64,000 nucleotides of DNA, taken from assembly GCA_017307755.1 (NCBI GenBank), contig JAFKGQ010000009.1:124001-188000 (forward strand), given 5' to 3'. Positions 45,395 through 55,317 of this stretch are shown here, piece by piece; position 1 is the first letter of the stretch; the number at the start of each line of letters is the position of its first letter. The notes beneath the pieces are model-generated. The model worked only from the letters and a program-made list of their open reading frames with translations, did not search any database and had not been told where the DNA came from. Source of the stretch: Chitinophagaceae bacterium. GTDB lineage: Bacteria > Bacteroidota > Bacteroidia > Chitinophagales > Chitinophagaceae. Both the position numbers and the translations under genes were made by a program.

Positions 45395-47851
45395 ATGAAG
45401 AGGTTATTATGCACAGCATTGCTGGGAATGGCAACGATCGCTCATGCACAACAGGATAAGTATCTAAAACTTTGGTATCGTCAGCCTGCGGGTACACGAT
45501 GGGAGAGCGCTCTTCCTGTCGGCAACGGCCGTCTGGGCGCGATGGTCTACGGCAACGTGGAACTGGAGAATATCCAGCTCAACGAACACACCGTATGGAG
45601 CGGGAGCCCTAACAGGAACGATTATCCGGAGATGTTGGCGGCACTACCTGAGGCCAGAAAGCTTATTTTTGAGGGCAAACAGGCCGAAGCGCAGAAACTC
45701 CTGGAGCGTTCGGTGAGGTTCAGCAAATCCAGCGGGCAGATGTTCGAGCCGGTGAGCAGTCTCCGGCTGGCATTTGAAGGGCAGGATAATTATACGGACT
45801 ATCGGAGGGAGCTGGATATCAGCCGGGGGATAGCAACGACAACCTATGTCGCAGGCGGCATCCGGTACACCCGGGAAGTATTTGCATCCCTTCCGGACCG
45901 GGTGATCGTCGTGAGGCTGACGGCAAGCAGTCCCGGCAGTCTGTCTTTCCGCGCCTACTATACCACGCCGGAAAAGAATGCGGAACGGAAGGCAACGGCC
46001 GGCGGAGAGCTGGTGATCGCGGGAACCACGATGGATCATGAGGGTGTAAAAGGTATGGTACGGTACGAGGGGATCACGAGGGTCAGGGTGGAAGGCGGGA
46101 CGGTGGGCAATAATGACACGGCCCTTGTTGTCAGCGGCGCCAGCGTGGCGACGATCTATATATCGATCGCCACCAATTTTGTGAACTATCATGATCTCAA
46201 CGGTGATGCGCACCATCTGGCCGAAGGTTACCTCACACGGGCGCTGTCGAAGGGTTTTCCTGCCATCGAGAAAGATCATGTTGTAGCGTTCGGAAGGTAT
46301 TTTGACCGCGTGCAACTGGACCTGGGAAACTCAGATAACGACAGCCTGCCGACGGACGAGCGGCTGCAGCAATTCCGTAATGTAAATGACCCTTCATTTG
46401 TCGCGTTGTATTACCAGTATGGTCGATACCTCCTTATATCTTCCTCACAGCCGGGCGGACAGCCTGCTAACCTGCAGGGGATCTGGAACGACAAATTGTT
46501 CCCACCATGGGATAGTAAGTATACGCTCAATATCAACGCCGAGATGAACTACTGGCCGGCAGAGAAGACCAATCTCACGGAAATGCACGAGCCTTTTCTG
46601 CAGATGGTGAAGGACCTGTCGGTCACGGGCCGGGAAACCGCCCGTATCATGTACGGCGCGCGGGGATGGATGGCGCATCATAACACCGACATATGGAGAA
46701 GCACAGGGCCTGTGGACGGTGTCTTCTGGGGTATCTGGAGCGACGGCGGCGCCTGGATGAGCCAGCATTTATGGGAGCATTATCTGTATAATGGCGATAA
46801 GGCTTATCTGGCATCGGTGTATCCTGTTATAAAGGGCGCTGCGATGTTCTATGTGGACGACCTTGTTGAAGACCCGGGGAATCACTGGAGGGTGATCAAT
46901 CCGGGAACCTCTCCGGAGAATGCGCCAAAAGCACATGGCGGCTCCTCTCTGGATGCGGGTACGACGATGGATAACCAGATGGTCTTTGATATTTTTAGCA
47001 CCGCGATCCGTGCAGCCGAGGTCCTTCATCGTCATGACGCTTTCATCGATACGCTGCGGATGTTGCGCGGCAAGCTGCCTCCCATGCATGTCGGCAAGTT
47101 CGGCCAGTTGCAGGAATGGCTGGAAGATGTGGATGATCCCAATGATCATCACAGGCATATTTCACATCTGTACGGGCTCTTCCCGTCCAACCAGATATCA
47201 CCCTACCGCACTCCCGAACTTTATACGGCGGCAAGGAATACATTGATCCAGAGAGGTGATGTTTCGACGGGCTGGAGCATGGGCTGGAAGGTGAACTGGT
47301 GGGCCCGGATGCTGGACGGCAATCATGCCTATAAGTTGATACAAACGCAGCTTTCACCGCTGGGAACAAACCCCGAAGGCGGCGGAACGTATACTAACCT
47401 GTTTGATGCGCACCCGCCTTTCCAGATAGACGGCAATTTTGGCTGTACCTCCGGCATTACCGAAATGCTCATGCAAAGTGCGGACGGATCGTTATTCCTG
47501 CTGCCGGCGTTGCCGGATGCGTGGCCCGCCGGGAGTATCCGCGGGCTGCGGGCCAGGGGCGGATTCGAGATAGAGGATATGGAGTGGAAGGACGGCAGAT
47601 TGACAAAAGTGGTGATAAGGTCTCTGCTGGGCGGCAACCTGCGGTTGCGTGTACCAAACGAGCTGCGGTCCGCCGGCGGCAGTTTGACCCCAGCTTCGGG
47701 GATCAACAGGAATCCTTTTTATCAAACGGAAGAAACATCCGCACCGGTGATCTCTCCCGAGGCGAAGCTCTCTGTGACCGCGCCGAAGCCGACCCTGCTG
47801 TATGATCTGCCGACGACTATTGGAAAAGTATATACGTTAACTAATCGCTAA
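45395..47851 (+). CDS. GH95 alpha-L-fucosidase (or alpha-L-galactosidase)
   Basis: An 818-residue exported enzyme starting at the ATG at 45395 (a TTG three bases earlier opens the frame). GH95 features are the N-terminal beta domain with LPVGNGRLGAMVYG and LNEHTVWSG, and an (alpha/alpha)6 barrel with LNINAEMNYWPAE. The predicted general acid is E508 in GTSPENA, and the Asp of FQIDGNFG is D679. GH95 inverting fucosidases act on alpha-1,2-fucose, including fucosylated xyloglucan side chains. The gap to GH9 is 37 bases and GH3 starts 3 bases after it. Confidence 0.92.
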   Translation: MKRLLCTALLGMATIAHAQQDKYLKLWYRQPAGTRWESALPVGNGRLGAMVYGNVELENIQLNEHTVWSGSPNRNDYPEMLAALPEARKLIFEGKQAEAQKLLERSVRFSKSSGQMFEPVSSLRLAFEGQDNYTDYRRELDISRGIATTTYVAGGIRYTREVFASLPDRVIVVRLTASSPGSLSFRAYYTTPEKNAERKATAGGELVIAGTTMDHEGVKGMVRYEGITRVRVEGGTVGNNDTALVVSGASVATIYISIATNFVNYHDLNGDAHHLAEGYLTRALSKGFPAIEKDHVVAFGRYFDRVQLDLGNSDNDSLPTDERLQQFRNVNDPSFVALYYQYGRYLLISSSQPGGQPANLQGIWNDKLFPPWDSKYTLNINAEMNYWPAEKTNLTEMHEPFLQMVKDLSVTGRETARIMYGARGWMAHHNTDIWRSTGPVDGVFWGIWSDGGAWMSQHLWEHYLYNGDKAYLASVYPVIKGAAMFYVDDLVEDPGNHWRVINPGTSPENAPKAHGGSSLDAGTTMDNQMVFDIFSTAIRAAEVLHRHDAFIDTLRMLRGKLPPMHVGKFGQLQEWLEDVDDPNDHHRHISHLYGLFPSNQISPYRTPELYTAARNTLIQRGDVSTGWSMGWKVNWWARMLDGNHAYKLIQTQLSPLGTNPEGGGTYTNLFDAHPPFQIDGNFGCTSGITEMLMQSADGSLFLLPALPDAWPAGSIRGLRARGGFEIEDMEWKDGRLTKVVIRSLLGGNLRLRVPNELRSAGGSLTPASGINRNPFYQTEETSAPVISPEAKLSVTAPKPTLLYDLPTTIGKVYTLTNR

Positions 47852-47854
47852 AAA

Positions 47855-50440
47855 ATGAAATCATTATTAATAGCGGGACTGTTATTTTCCGTAAGCTGTT
47901 TTGGACAAAGGCTGCCATTTCAAGACCCTTCGCTGAGCTCCGAAGAAAGAGCAAGGGACCTCATCTCCCGGCTGACCCTTAAAGAAAAAGCGTTATTGAT
48001 GCAGGATCAGTCCCCCGCCATTCCGCGTCTTGGAATCAGGAAATTCAACTGGTGGAGCGAGGCTTTGCATGGGCTGGCGAATAACGACAGTGTTACCGTA
48101 TTCCCCGAGCCGATAGGCATGGCGGCTTCATTCGACGATACGTTGGTCTATAAGGTATTTGATGCTGTATCCGATGAGACGAGGGCCAAATACAATGAAG
48201 CGATGAGAAGGGGGCAGGAGAACAGGCGTTTTTTAAGTCTTTCCGTATGGACGCCCAATATCAACATCTTCCGGGATCCCCGCTGGGGCCGTGGTCAGGA
48301 GACGTATGGCGAAGACCCTTATCTTACGTCGCGTATGGGCGTATCGGTGGTGAAAGGATTGCAGGGACCTGCGGATGCAAGATACCGGAAGCTCCTGGCC
48401 TGTGCCAAGCATTTTGCAGTGCATTCGGGGCCCGAGTGGAGCAGGCATGTCCTGAACGTGAACAATGTGAACCCCCGGGACTTGTGGGAGACATATCTGC
48501 CTGCTTTCAAATCACTGGTGCGGGACGCGGATGTAAGGGAAGTGATGTGCGCCTATCAACGTTTAGAGGATGAGCCATGCTGCGGCAATAACCGGCTGCT
48601 GCAAACCATACTTCGCGAGGACTGGGGATTTAAATACATCGTCGTGTCCGACTGCGGCGCCGTCACGGATTTTTATTCCAGTCACAAGGTTTCCTCCGAT
48701 GCCGCCCATGCTTCGGCCAAGGCCGCCCTGGCGGGAACGGACGTGGAATGTGTCTGGGCCGGATATGCCTTCGCCAATCTTCCAGAAGCCGTCACCCGGG
48801 GACTGATCACGGAAAAGGAGATCGACAGGCATTTATTGCGTGTATTGGAAGGACGTATGGACCTGGGTGATTTTGACGAGGATGCCCTGGTGCCCTGGAC
48901 AAAGCTGTCTTCTTCGGTGATAAACAATCCGCAGCATAGAGAGCTGGCTCTTACCATGGCGCACGAGTCGATGACACTGCTGCAGAACAGGGGCAATATC
49001 CTTCCGTTGAGCAAAGGGGTGCGTAAGATAGCTATCATCGGTCCCAATGCCGACAATGAGACGATGTTGTGGGGAAATTACAACGGTAAGCCCATACGGA
49101 CCATCACCATCCTGAACGGTATCCGGCGGAAGCTTAACGCGCAGTCGGTGGTTTATGACAAGGCCTGCGATCTCGTGGAGAATAAGGTGACATTGAGCTA
49201 TTTTTCAAAAACATCGATAGACGGGAAACCGGGACTTAAGGCCAGGTACTGGAACGAGAGAGATATGAAGGGTGATATCGCCATGGAGACGCGGATATCC
49301 AATCCCTTAAAGCTGACGACCGCAGGGGACCATGAATTTGCATCGGGCGTTAAGCTCGTGGGTTTTTCGGCCAGTTATGAAACGGAATTCGAGGCGCCGG
49401 AGACGGAGGAGATCGTATTCAAATGCGGCGCCACCGGCCATTTCGAGCTGCTGGTCGATGGCGTCTCGCTGACTAAGTACAACAACTGGCGAACTCTGCC
49501 ATCGAAGGTCCCTTTTAAGGTCGAAAAAGGGAGGAAGTACAGGATAGAGGTCCGGTATACGCAGCTGAACAACTGGCAGGCCAACCTGGAATTCGACTTT
49601 GGGAAAGAGGTGGACGTAGACTTCTCGTCACTGATCGACAAGCTGAAAGGAGTGGATGTGGTAATCTTCGCAGGCGGCCTTTCCACCCTGCTGGAGGGGG
49701 AGGAGATGCCCGTGAACTATCCCGGCTTTAAAGGCGGCGACAGGACGGATATCGAGCTGCCCGAGGTACAGCGTAATTGTCTAAAGGCATTGAAGGCTGC
49801 CGGCAAAAAGGTGGTATTCGTAAATTGTTCCGGATCAGCTATTGCATTGACGCCAGTGACGGAAAGCTGCGATGCCATTCTCCAGGCCTGGTATGGAGGT
49901 GAGTCGGGTGGGCAGGCCGTGGTCGATGTTTTGTTCGGCGATTACGATCCGTCGGGTAAGCTGCCGGTGACCTTTTATAAAAGCTCCAGCCAGCTGAAGG
50001 ATTTTGAAAGCTACTCGATGAAGGGGCGGACCTACCGGTATATGTCCGACGCGCTTTTCCCTTTTGGATTTGGATTGGGCTATACCAGCTTTGCCATCGG
50101 GGATGCCGATGCCGGCAATAAGGTTGTGACGAAGGACGGCTTGCCGCTGGCCATACCGGTGTCGAATACGGGCAAAAGGACGGGGACAGAGGTTGTGCAG
50201 GTTTATATCCGGAAGGCAGGCGATAGCAGCGGGCTGTTGAAGACCTTGCGAGGGTTCAGGCGGGTGACCATTGCGGCAGGGAAGACCGCCGTGGCGACGG
50301 TAGCGCTTCCGTACAGCGCGTTCGAATTCTATAACGATGAAAAGCTGCAAATGATCGTTACACCCGGTGACTACGAGGTATGGTATGGCAACAGCTCTGC
50401 AGACAGGGACCTGAAGAAGGTCAACGTTACGGTGAGATAA
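47855..50440 (+). CDS. GH3 beta-glucosidase/beta-xylosidase with PA14 insert
   Basis: An 861-residue exported enzyme (signal peptide about 1-17). The N-terminal barrel carries the nucleophile D266 in VVSDCGAVTD and the block RDPRWGRGQETYGEDPYL. The alpha/beta sandwich domain (about 370-720) is interrupted by a PA14 domain (about 455-585), and a fibronectin-III-like domain ends the protein. GH3 enzymes of this layout remove terminal glucose or xylose from oligosaccharides. The SDCGAV and W-W-S-E-A-L-H-G motifs are typical of the beta-xylosidase branch, so xylosidase is slightly favoured. Confidence 0.92.
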   Translation: MKSLLIAGLLFSVSCFGQRLPFQDPSLSSEERARDLISRLTLKEKALLMQDQSPAIPRLGIRKFNWWSEALHGLANNDSVTVFPEPIGMAASFDDTLVYKVFDAVSDETRAKYNEAMRRGQENRRFLSLSVWTPNINIFRDPRWGRGQETYGEDPYLTSRMGVSVVKGLQGPADARYRKLLACAKHFAVHSGPEWSRHVLNVNNVNPRDLWETYLPAFKSLVRDADVREVMCAYQRLEDEPCCGNNRLLQTILREDWGFKYIVVSDCGAVTDFYSSHKVSSDAAHASAKAALAGTDVECVWAGYAFANLPEAVTRGLITEKEIDRHLLRVLEGRMDLGDFDEDALVPWTKLSSSVINNPQHRELALTMAHESMTLLQNRGNILPLSKGVRKIAIIGPNADNETMLWGNYNGKPIRTITILNGIRRKLNAQSVVYDKACDLVENKVTLSYFSKTSIDGKPGLKARYWNERDMKGDIAMETRISNPLKLTTAGDHEFASGVKLVGFSASYETEFEAPETEEIVFKCGATGHFELLVDGVSLTKYNNWRTLPSKVPFKVEKGRKYRIEVRYTQLNNWQANLEFDFGKEVDVDFSSLIDKLKGVDVVIFAGGLSTLLEGEEMPVNYPGFKGGDRTDIELPEVQRNCLKALKAAGKKVVFVNCSGSAIALTPVTESCDAILQAWYGGESGGQAVVDVLFGDYDPSGKLPVTFYKSSSQLKDFESYSMKGRTYRYMSDALFPFGFGLGYTSFAIGDADAGNKVVTKDGLPLAIPVSNTGKRTGTEVVQVYIRKAGDSSGLLKTLRGFRRVTIAAGKTAVATVALPYSAFEFYNDEKLQMIVTPGDYEVWYGNSSADRDLKKVNVTVR

Positions 50441-50460
50441 GCGTGTAAATTTGCGATATT

Positions 50461-52362
50461 ATGAGAAAAAATATAGGGGTGCTGCTGTTATTGCTGGCCG
50501 GACGTCAAGCCGTCGCTCAGCAGTTGCGGGTAGAGTCGCCGAACCACCGGATAGTTGCAGGGCTTTATTGCGTGCAGGGCGCCGACAGGGGCGAATGGTA
50601 TCTTGAACTGTCCGGCATGATCCCGCGGATCTCGCTGGGGCTGGCACGTAATGATCAGGCATTTTGGAAAGATCTTCGGTTCGTCAGGGCGGGAAAGACG
50701 GTGCCGGTGGACGAACAGTATACTGTCGTGCACGGGAAGCGGTCCCTTTGCAGGAACAGGGCCAATGAGGTGACCGTACTATACGAGAATGAGCAACGGT
50801 CGAAGATGGAACTGGTGATCAGAGCATATGACGACGGGCTGGCCTTTCGCTACCGGTTTCCCGACGGGAAGGACTCGTTTATCGTAAAAGAAGAAATGAC
50901 AGCCTATACCATTGCGCCGGGGACTGCGCGTTGGCTGGAGAAATGGAACCCTGCCAATGAAGGGCTATACAAGGCGATGAAGGACGACAGCGTCCGGCAG
51001 GAATGGTGTTACCCGGCCTTGTTTAACATTCCAGGCAGCGACAAGTGGTTCCTGATCCATGAGGCTGATGTGAACAGGACGTACTGTGGTTCGAAATTGA
51101 GCAATATTGCCGACGGCTCCACTTATAAGATCACGTTCCCTGATGCGGGGGATGGGAGAGGGCTGGGAGCTTCGTCACCTTCCATCCGGCTGCCCTGGCA
51201 GTCGCCGTGGCGGGTGATCATTGCCGGTGGGCTCAGCGATATAGTAGGATCTACGCTTGTGGAGGATGTGGCTCCTCCTTCCGTCCTGGAAAGAACGGAT
51301 TGGGTCCGCCCGGGGCTTGTCTCGTGGAACTACTGGTCGCATAACCATGGGACCAGGGACTACAAGGTCGTCTGTGCATTTACTGACCTGGCAGCAAGGA
51401 TGAACTGGCCGTATACGCTGTTCGACTGGGAATGGGACGTCATGGGAAATGGAGGCGCGCTGGAAGACGCGGCAAAATATGCGCTCTCGAAAGGCGTGCG
51501 CCCCCTGATCTGGTACAACTCGGGGGGACCGCATACATATGTTATGGCTACTCCCCGGGACAGGATGCTGACGCATGAAAGCCGGGTGGAGGAGTACAGG
51601 AAATTGAAACAGATGGGTTTTGCAGGCGTCAAGGTCGATTTCTTTGAAAGCGAGAAGCAGGATATGATCCGGTACTATCTGGATATCCTCGATGACGCCG
51701 CAAAAGCAGAGATGATGGTGTACTTCCACGGTTGTCTTGTGCCGAGGGGATGGTGTCGTACGTATCCAAACCTGATGACCTGCGAGGCGGTGCGCGGGGC
51801 AGAGTGGTATAACAATGGGCCGGATTTTACGATGGCTGCGCCCGAGCATAACTGTACGCTTCCTTTTACGCGGAATGTGGTCGGCCCCATGGATTATACG
51901 CCCGTGACCTTTACCAATTCCCAGTTCCCCCACGTAACCTCGTATGGTCATGAGCTGGCATTGAGCGTGATATTTGAGTCCGGGCTTCAGCATCTGGCGG
52001 ACAGACCGGAAGGATATGACGGACTGCCCGATGCGGCCAGGACCTTTCTAAAGGAAGTGCCGAATGCCTGGGATGATACCCGGCTGATGGACGGTTATCC
52101 CGGACAGGATATCATCCTGGCCCGGCGCAAGGGTGATGGCTGGTGGGTGGGAGGGCTCAACGGCACGCTTAGGGAAACGACAAAAAAATTGAAGTTCGGC
52201 TTTCTGTCTGCCGGAATAAAATACAAGCTAACGCTGATCGCTGATGGAGAACATGATAAATTGCTTGCGACGAGTTACCAGGTGGTGGAAGGTTCCAGCG
52301 AGGTGGAGGTGAAGATGCTGCGCCGTGGAGGATTTGTCGCGATGGTGACCCCTCTTAAGTAG
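50461..52362 (+). CDS. GH97 retaining-type glycosidase (second)
   Basis: A 633-residue exported GH97 (signal peptide about 1-20, ending AVAQ). As in the GH97 at 6248, the barrel has the Asp nucleophile of the retaining branch, D393 in GVKVDFFESEKQD, and the family block APEHNCTLPFTRNVVGPMDYTP. Alpha-galactosidase is the leading guess, but beta-L-arabinopyranosidase activity is also known from this branch. Family-wide motifs are shared with the first GH97, but the flanking sequence differs, so recent duplication is unlikely. It starts 20 bases after GH3. Confidence 0.85.
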   Translation: MRKNIGVLLLLLAGRQAVAQQLRVESPNHRIVAGLYCVQGADRGEWYLELSGMIPRISLGLARNDQAFWKDLRFVRAGKTVPVDEQYTVVHGKRSLCRNRANEVTVLYENEQRSKMELVIRAYDDGLAFRYRFPDGKDSFIVKEEMTAYTIAPGTARWLEKWNPANEGLYKAMKDDSVRQEWCYPALFNIPGSDKWFLIHEADVNRTYCGSKLSNIADGSTYKITFPDAGDGRGLGASSPSIRLPWQSPWRVIIAGGLSDIVGSTLVEDVAPPSVLERTDWVRPGLVSWNYWSHNHGTRDYKVVCAFTDLAARMNWPYTLFDWEWDVMGNGGALEDAAKYALSKGVRPLIWYNSGGPHTYVMATPRDRMLTHESRVEEYRKLKQMGFAGVKVDFFESEKQDMIRYYLDILDDAAKAEMMVYFHGCLVPRGWCRTYPNLMTCEAVRGAEWYNNGPDFTMAAPEHNCTLPFTRNVVGPMDYTPVTFTNSQFPHVTSYGHELALSVIFESGLQHLADRPEGYDGLPDAARTFLKEVPNAWDDTRLMDGYPGQDIILARRKGDGWWVGGLNGTLRETTKKLKFGFLSAGIKYKLTLIADGEHDKLLATSYQVVEGSSEVEVKMLRRGGFVAMVTPLK

Positions 52363-52386
52363 CTATTGGATAATTATCGAATTTTG

Positions 52387-52394
52387 TACATTTG
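52387..52394 (+). promoter_or_regulatory. Candidate -7 promoter box for GH106
   Basis: TACATTTG exactly matches TANNTTTG, with a TTG at 52366-52368 leaving an 18-base spacer. The predicted leader before the ATG at 52438 is about 38 bases. GH106 may therefore be transcribed separately from the GH43-to-GH97 operon as well as by readthrough. Confidence 0.45.
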
Positions 52395-52437
52395 GCTCGA
52401 TATTGTTGAATTGTTGACGAGCCATCTGCCATATACT

Positions 52438-55317
52438 ATGTATAAAAGAAGAGATTTTATAAAAATGACCGCCCTTGCTGCAGGGGCGGTTCCTTTTAGG
52501 GGAATTGCCGGTGTGCCTGGTAGTTTGAGGATTTCTGAAGGAGTGCAGGGGGGTGGACTATATGAGGTGTTTCGTGATCCGGAGAATAAATACAGGCCCT
52601 TTGTCCGTTGGTGGTGGAATGGGGACAGGGTGGTTTCTGAGGAATTGTTGAGGGAGCTGGATGTTTTGAAAGCCGCTGGTATCGGAGGGGTAGAGATCAA
52701 CCCCATCAAATTCCCGGGTGAGGCGGATGATATGGGCGTTCCTGCGCTGACCTATCTTAGCGATGAATGGATAGATATGTTGCAGGTGACGTTGAAGGGC
52801 GCCAGGGAAAGGGGTATTATCTGTGACATGATCGTTGGGTCGGGATGGCCGTATGGAGGCGAGTTCCTGTCCAGGGAGGAGCAGACGCAGATGGTGGCGT
52901 TGGGTACGCGTGATCTGGCAGGCGGGCAGAAGGTTTCTGTCACGCGGAAGGAGCTGTTGGAGAGTGTGCATCCTTCCTTTTCGTCACCTTATGATGATCC
53001 TTTGAAAGAGTTGGTTGATGTAAGGTTGGTGCCGGCCCGGATGGAGGAGATAAAGGATGTTGTTTCTCTGGAAATGTCCGGGGATATGTTGGAGTTTAAC
53101 GTACCGGAGGGGCCGCACGTATTGTATTACCTGGTGAAGATAACGGGTTTTATGGCTGTGATCAATGGTGCGCCGGGGGCCAGCGGTCCTGTGCTGAATC
53201 ATTATGATGAGGGTTCGGTGCAGAAATACCTGGACAGGATCTCTTTGCGGCTTACAGCCAGGCTGGGACGTCTGGGTGATCATTTCAGGGCTTTTTTTAC
53301 GGACAGTATCGAGCTTGAAGGCGCCAACTGGTGTAAGGATATGCCTGAACAGTTCCGGAAGCGGAACGGATATGATCTGCTGCCGTGGCTGCCGTTTGTG
53401 CTTTTTAAAGTCGGTGAGATGGGTAATGCGGTGCGTGAGGCTTATGGTGCGCAGTTCTCTGTGTCATTGCAGGGGCGTATCCGGCAGGTGCGGTATGACT
53501 TTGAGATGACGAAGCGGGCGCTCTTCCAGGAGCGGTTTATCAGGACTTTTGCCGCCTGGTGTACGAAGAATGGCGTGCAATCGCGGATGCAGGCGTATGG
53601 TATGGATTGCGATCCTATCGCTTCGGGGATGATGGTGGACATACCGGAATGTGAGACATGGATCTGGACGGATGCCATTGAAGATTTTGGGACGGGGGAT
53701 TACCGGAAGGGGCGCAATTATACCATGATCAATAAATTTGTCTCTTCTTCGGCGCATTTGTCGGGCAAAAGGCTTATCAGCTGTGAAGAGATGACCAATA
53801 CGGACGATCCTTTCCATGGGACGCTGGAGCGGATCAAACTGGCGGGGGATCAAAGTATGCTATCGGGTGTTACGGGATCGGTGCTGCATGGTTTTAACTA
53901 TAGCCCTCTGGATGCACCTTTTCCAGGTTGGATTCGTTACGGTTCCTATTTTAATGAGCGGAATACCTGGTGGCCGTATTTTAAACATTGGGCGGATTAT
54001 AAAGCGCGGTTGTCGGCAGTGTTTCAGCAATGCGATATGCAGGCGGGCGTTGCCGTGCTGCATCCGATGGCGGATATGGCTTCGCAATTTGGGTTTCAGC
54101 GTGACCCTTATCCCAATGTAGCGTATCCGGTCTATGTTCACAAGATATGGGAGGCTATTCATCAGAATGGGTATGGGTGTGATTATTTGTCTGAGGAGGT
54201 TTTGGCGCAGTGCACAGTGCGGGGCGGGGCGTTGGTTTATGGCCGGCGGGCGTATAAAGCGTTGTTGTTGCCGGAAGTGGAGACGATCATGCCTGCGACG
54301 GCTGGGGTGTTGCGCAAGTTTGCTGATGGTGGCGGGAAGATCATTTTTATCCATAAGACGCCTCATTTGTCGGCGGGGTTGGTGGATCATGATCGTCGAT
54401 CGGGACAGATAAAGAAAGTGGTGGATGGGTTGTTGAGGAAGTATGCTTTGACAACGGGTGTGGTGTCGATGGATGAGAATGATATGGTTGGATGGTTTGG
54501 TTCGCTTGCTGCGAAGTATGGATTGACGCCGGAGGTGCGGATCAGCAAGCCTGTGGATCATGTCAGCACTTTGCATTATTCGGATGGGGTGAACGAGCTA
54601 TTCTTTTTTGTCAATTACGGTGGGACGAAATCTGCCTCTTTTGAAGCGGTGTTTAACATGGGGGATAAAGAGGCGTGGTGTTGGGATGCGGAGACGGGAG
54701 AACGAAGACGTTGTAAGGTGATGTCCGGAGGGATGGAGTTGAAGCTGGGGCCGGCTGAGTCGAGGTTAATCGTGTTTGGGGCCGGTGCGGGGGATACGAT
54801 GGACAAGGGAGGTGAAAAGGAAATAATAAAAGGTGAAGGGGGTCAGCTGGATGGGCGGCCGGAAGTGGGAGTGATGAGCAAGGGTGTGGCTGTGCAGGGT
54901 CCGTGGGAGGTGACGTTTCACCATGTTAATGGAGTGTCCCGGACGGTGACGTTACAGGAGCTGCGGGCATTTGGAGAGGATTCGGAGTGGAATTCATTTG
55001 CGGGGACGATCGAATACAGGGGGATGCTCAAGATGGACGAGCTGGATGGCCGGGTCTGGCTGGATCTGGGGCATCTGCGGGATGTGTCGACATTGGATAT
55101 GAATGGGCGGCGGATGGGTGTACGATGGTATGGGGAGCATCGTTATGAGATCACGAGGGCTGCTGTGGCCGGAGATAATTATGTGACGATTACGGTAGTG
55201 ACGACGCTGGGCAATTATATGAAGACGCTAAATCACAATAAGACGGCACATGCCTGGACGGCACGTTCGCCTTATTATCCGGTGGGGTTGGCGGGGGTTA
55301 TGCTTGTATCTCCTTGA
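52438..55317 (+). CDS. GH106-like alpha-L-rhamnosidase, Tat-exported
   Basis: I place the start at the ATG at 52438 (959 residues), because it yields a twin-arginine signal (YKRRDFIKMTALAAGA). The protein has the GH106 opening YRPFVRWWWNGDRV, the barrel strands GIGGVEINPIKFP and GIICDMIVGSGWPYGG, and C-terminal sandwich domains, one of which resembles a galactose-binding-like fold. GH106 enzymes remove alpha-L-rhamnose, as in pectin rhamnogalacturonan. Codon choice from about 53800 onwards is richer in T- and G-ending codons than its neighbours, which may mark separate origin. Its 3' end overlaps the convergent nucleotidyltransferase by 20 bases. Confidence 0.85.
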   Translation: MYKRRDFIKMTALAAGAVPFRGIAGVPGSLRISEGVQGGGLYEVFRDPENKYRPFVRWWWNGDRVVSEELLRELDVLKAAGIGGVEINPIKFPGEADDMGVPALTYLSDEWIDMLQVTLKGARERGIICDMIVGSGWPYGGEFLSREEQTQMVALGTRDLAGGQKVSVTRKELLESVHPSFSSPYDDPLKELVDVRLVPARMEEIKDVVSLEMSGDMLEFNVPEGPHVLYYLVKITGFMAVINGAPGASGPVLNHYDEGSVQKYLDRISLRLTARLGRLGDHFRAFFTDSIELEGANWCKDMPEQFRKRNGYDLLPWLPFVLFKVGEMGNAVREAYGAQFSVSLQGRIRQVRYDFEMTKRALFQERFIRTFAAWCTKNGVQSRMQAYGMDCDPIASGMMVDIPECETWIWTDAIEDFGTGDYRKGRNYTMINKFVSSSAHLSGKRLISCEEMTNTDDPFHGTLERIKLAGDQSMLSGVTGSVLHGFNYSPLDAPFPGWIRYGSYFNERNTWWPYFKHWADYKARLSAVFQQCDMQAGVAVLHPMADMASQFGFQRDPYPNVAYPVYVHKIWEAIHQNGYGCDYLSEEVLAQCTVRGGALVYGRRAYKALLLPEVETIMPATAGVLRKFADGGGKIIFIHKTPHLSAGLVDHDRRSGQIKKVVDGLLRKYALTTGVVSMDENDMVGWFGSLAAKYGLTPEVRISKPVDHVSTLHYSDGVNELFFFVNYGGTKSASFEAVFNMGDKEAWCWDAETGERRRCKVMSGGMELKLGPAESRLIVFGAGAGDTMDKGGEKEIIKGEGGQLDGRPEVGVMSKGVAVQGPWEVTFHHVNGVSRTVTLQELRAFGEDSEWNSFAGTIEYRGMLKMDELDGRVWLDLGHLRDVSTLDMNGRRMGVRWYGEHRYEITRAAVAGDNYVTITVVTTLGNYMKTLNHNKTAHAWTARSPYYPVGLAGVMLVSP

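Noticed and set aside
52366..52437. Extended N terminus for GH106 from a TTG start
   Set aside because: The extra 24 residues do not resemble a signal, and the frame then meets an ATG followed by a proper Tat motif. The TTG overlaps the candidate -33 element.
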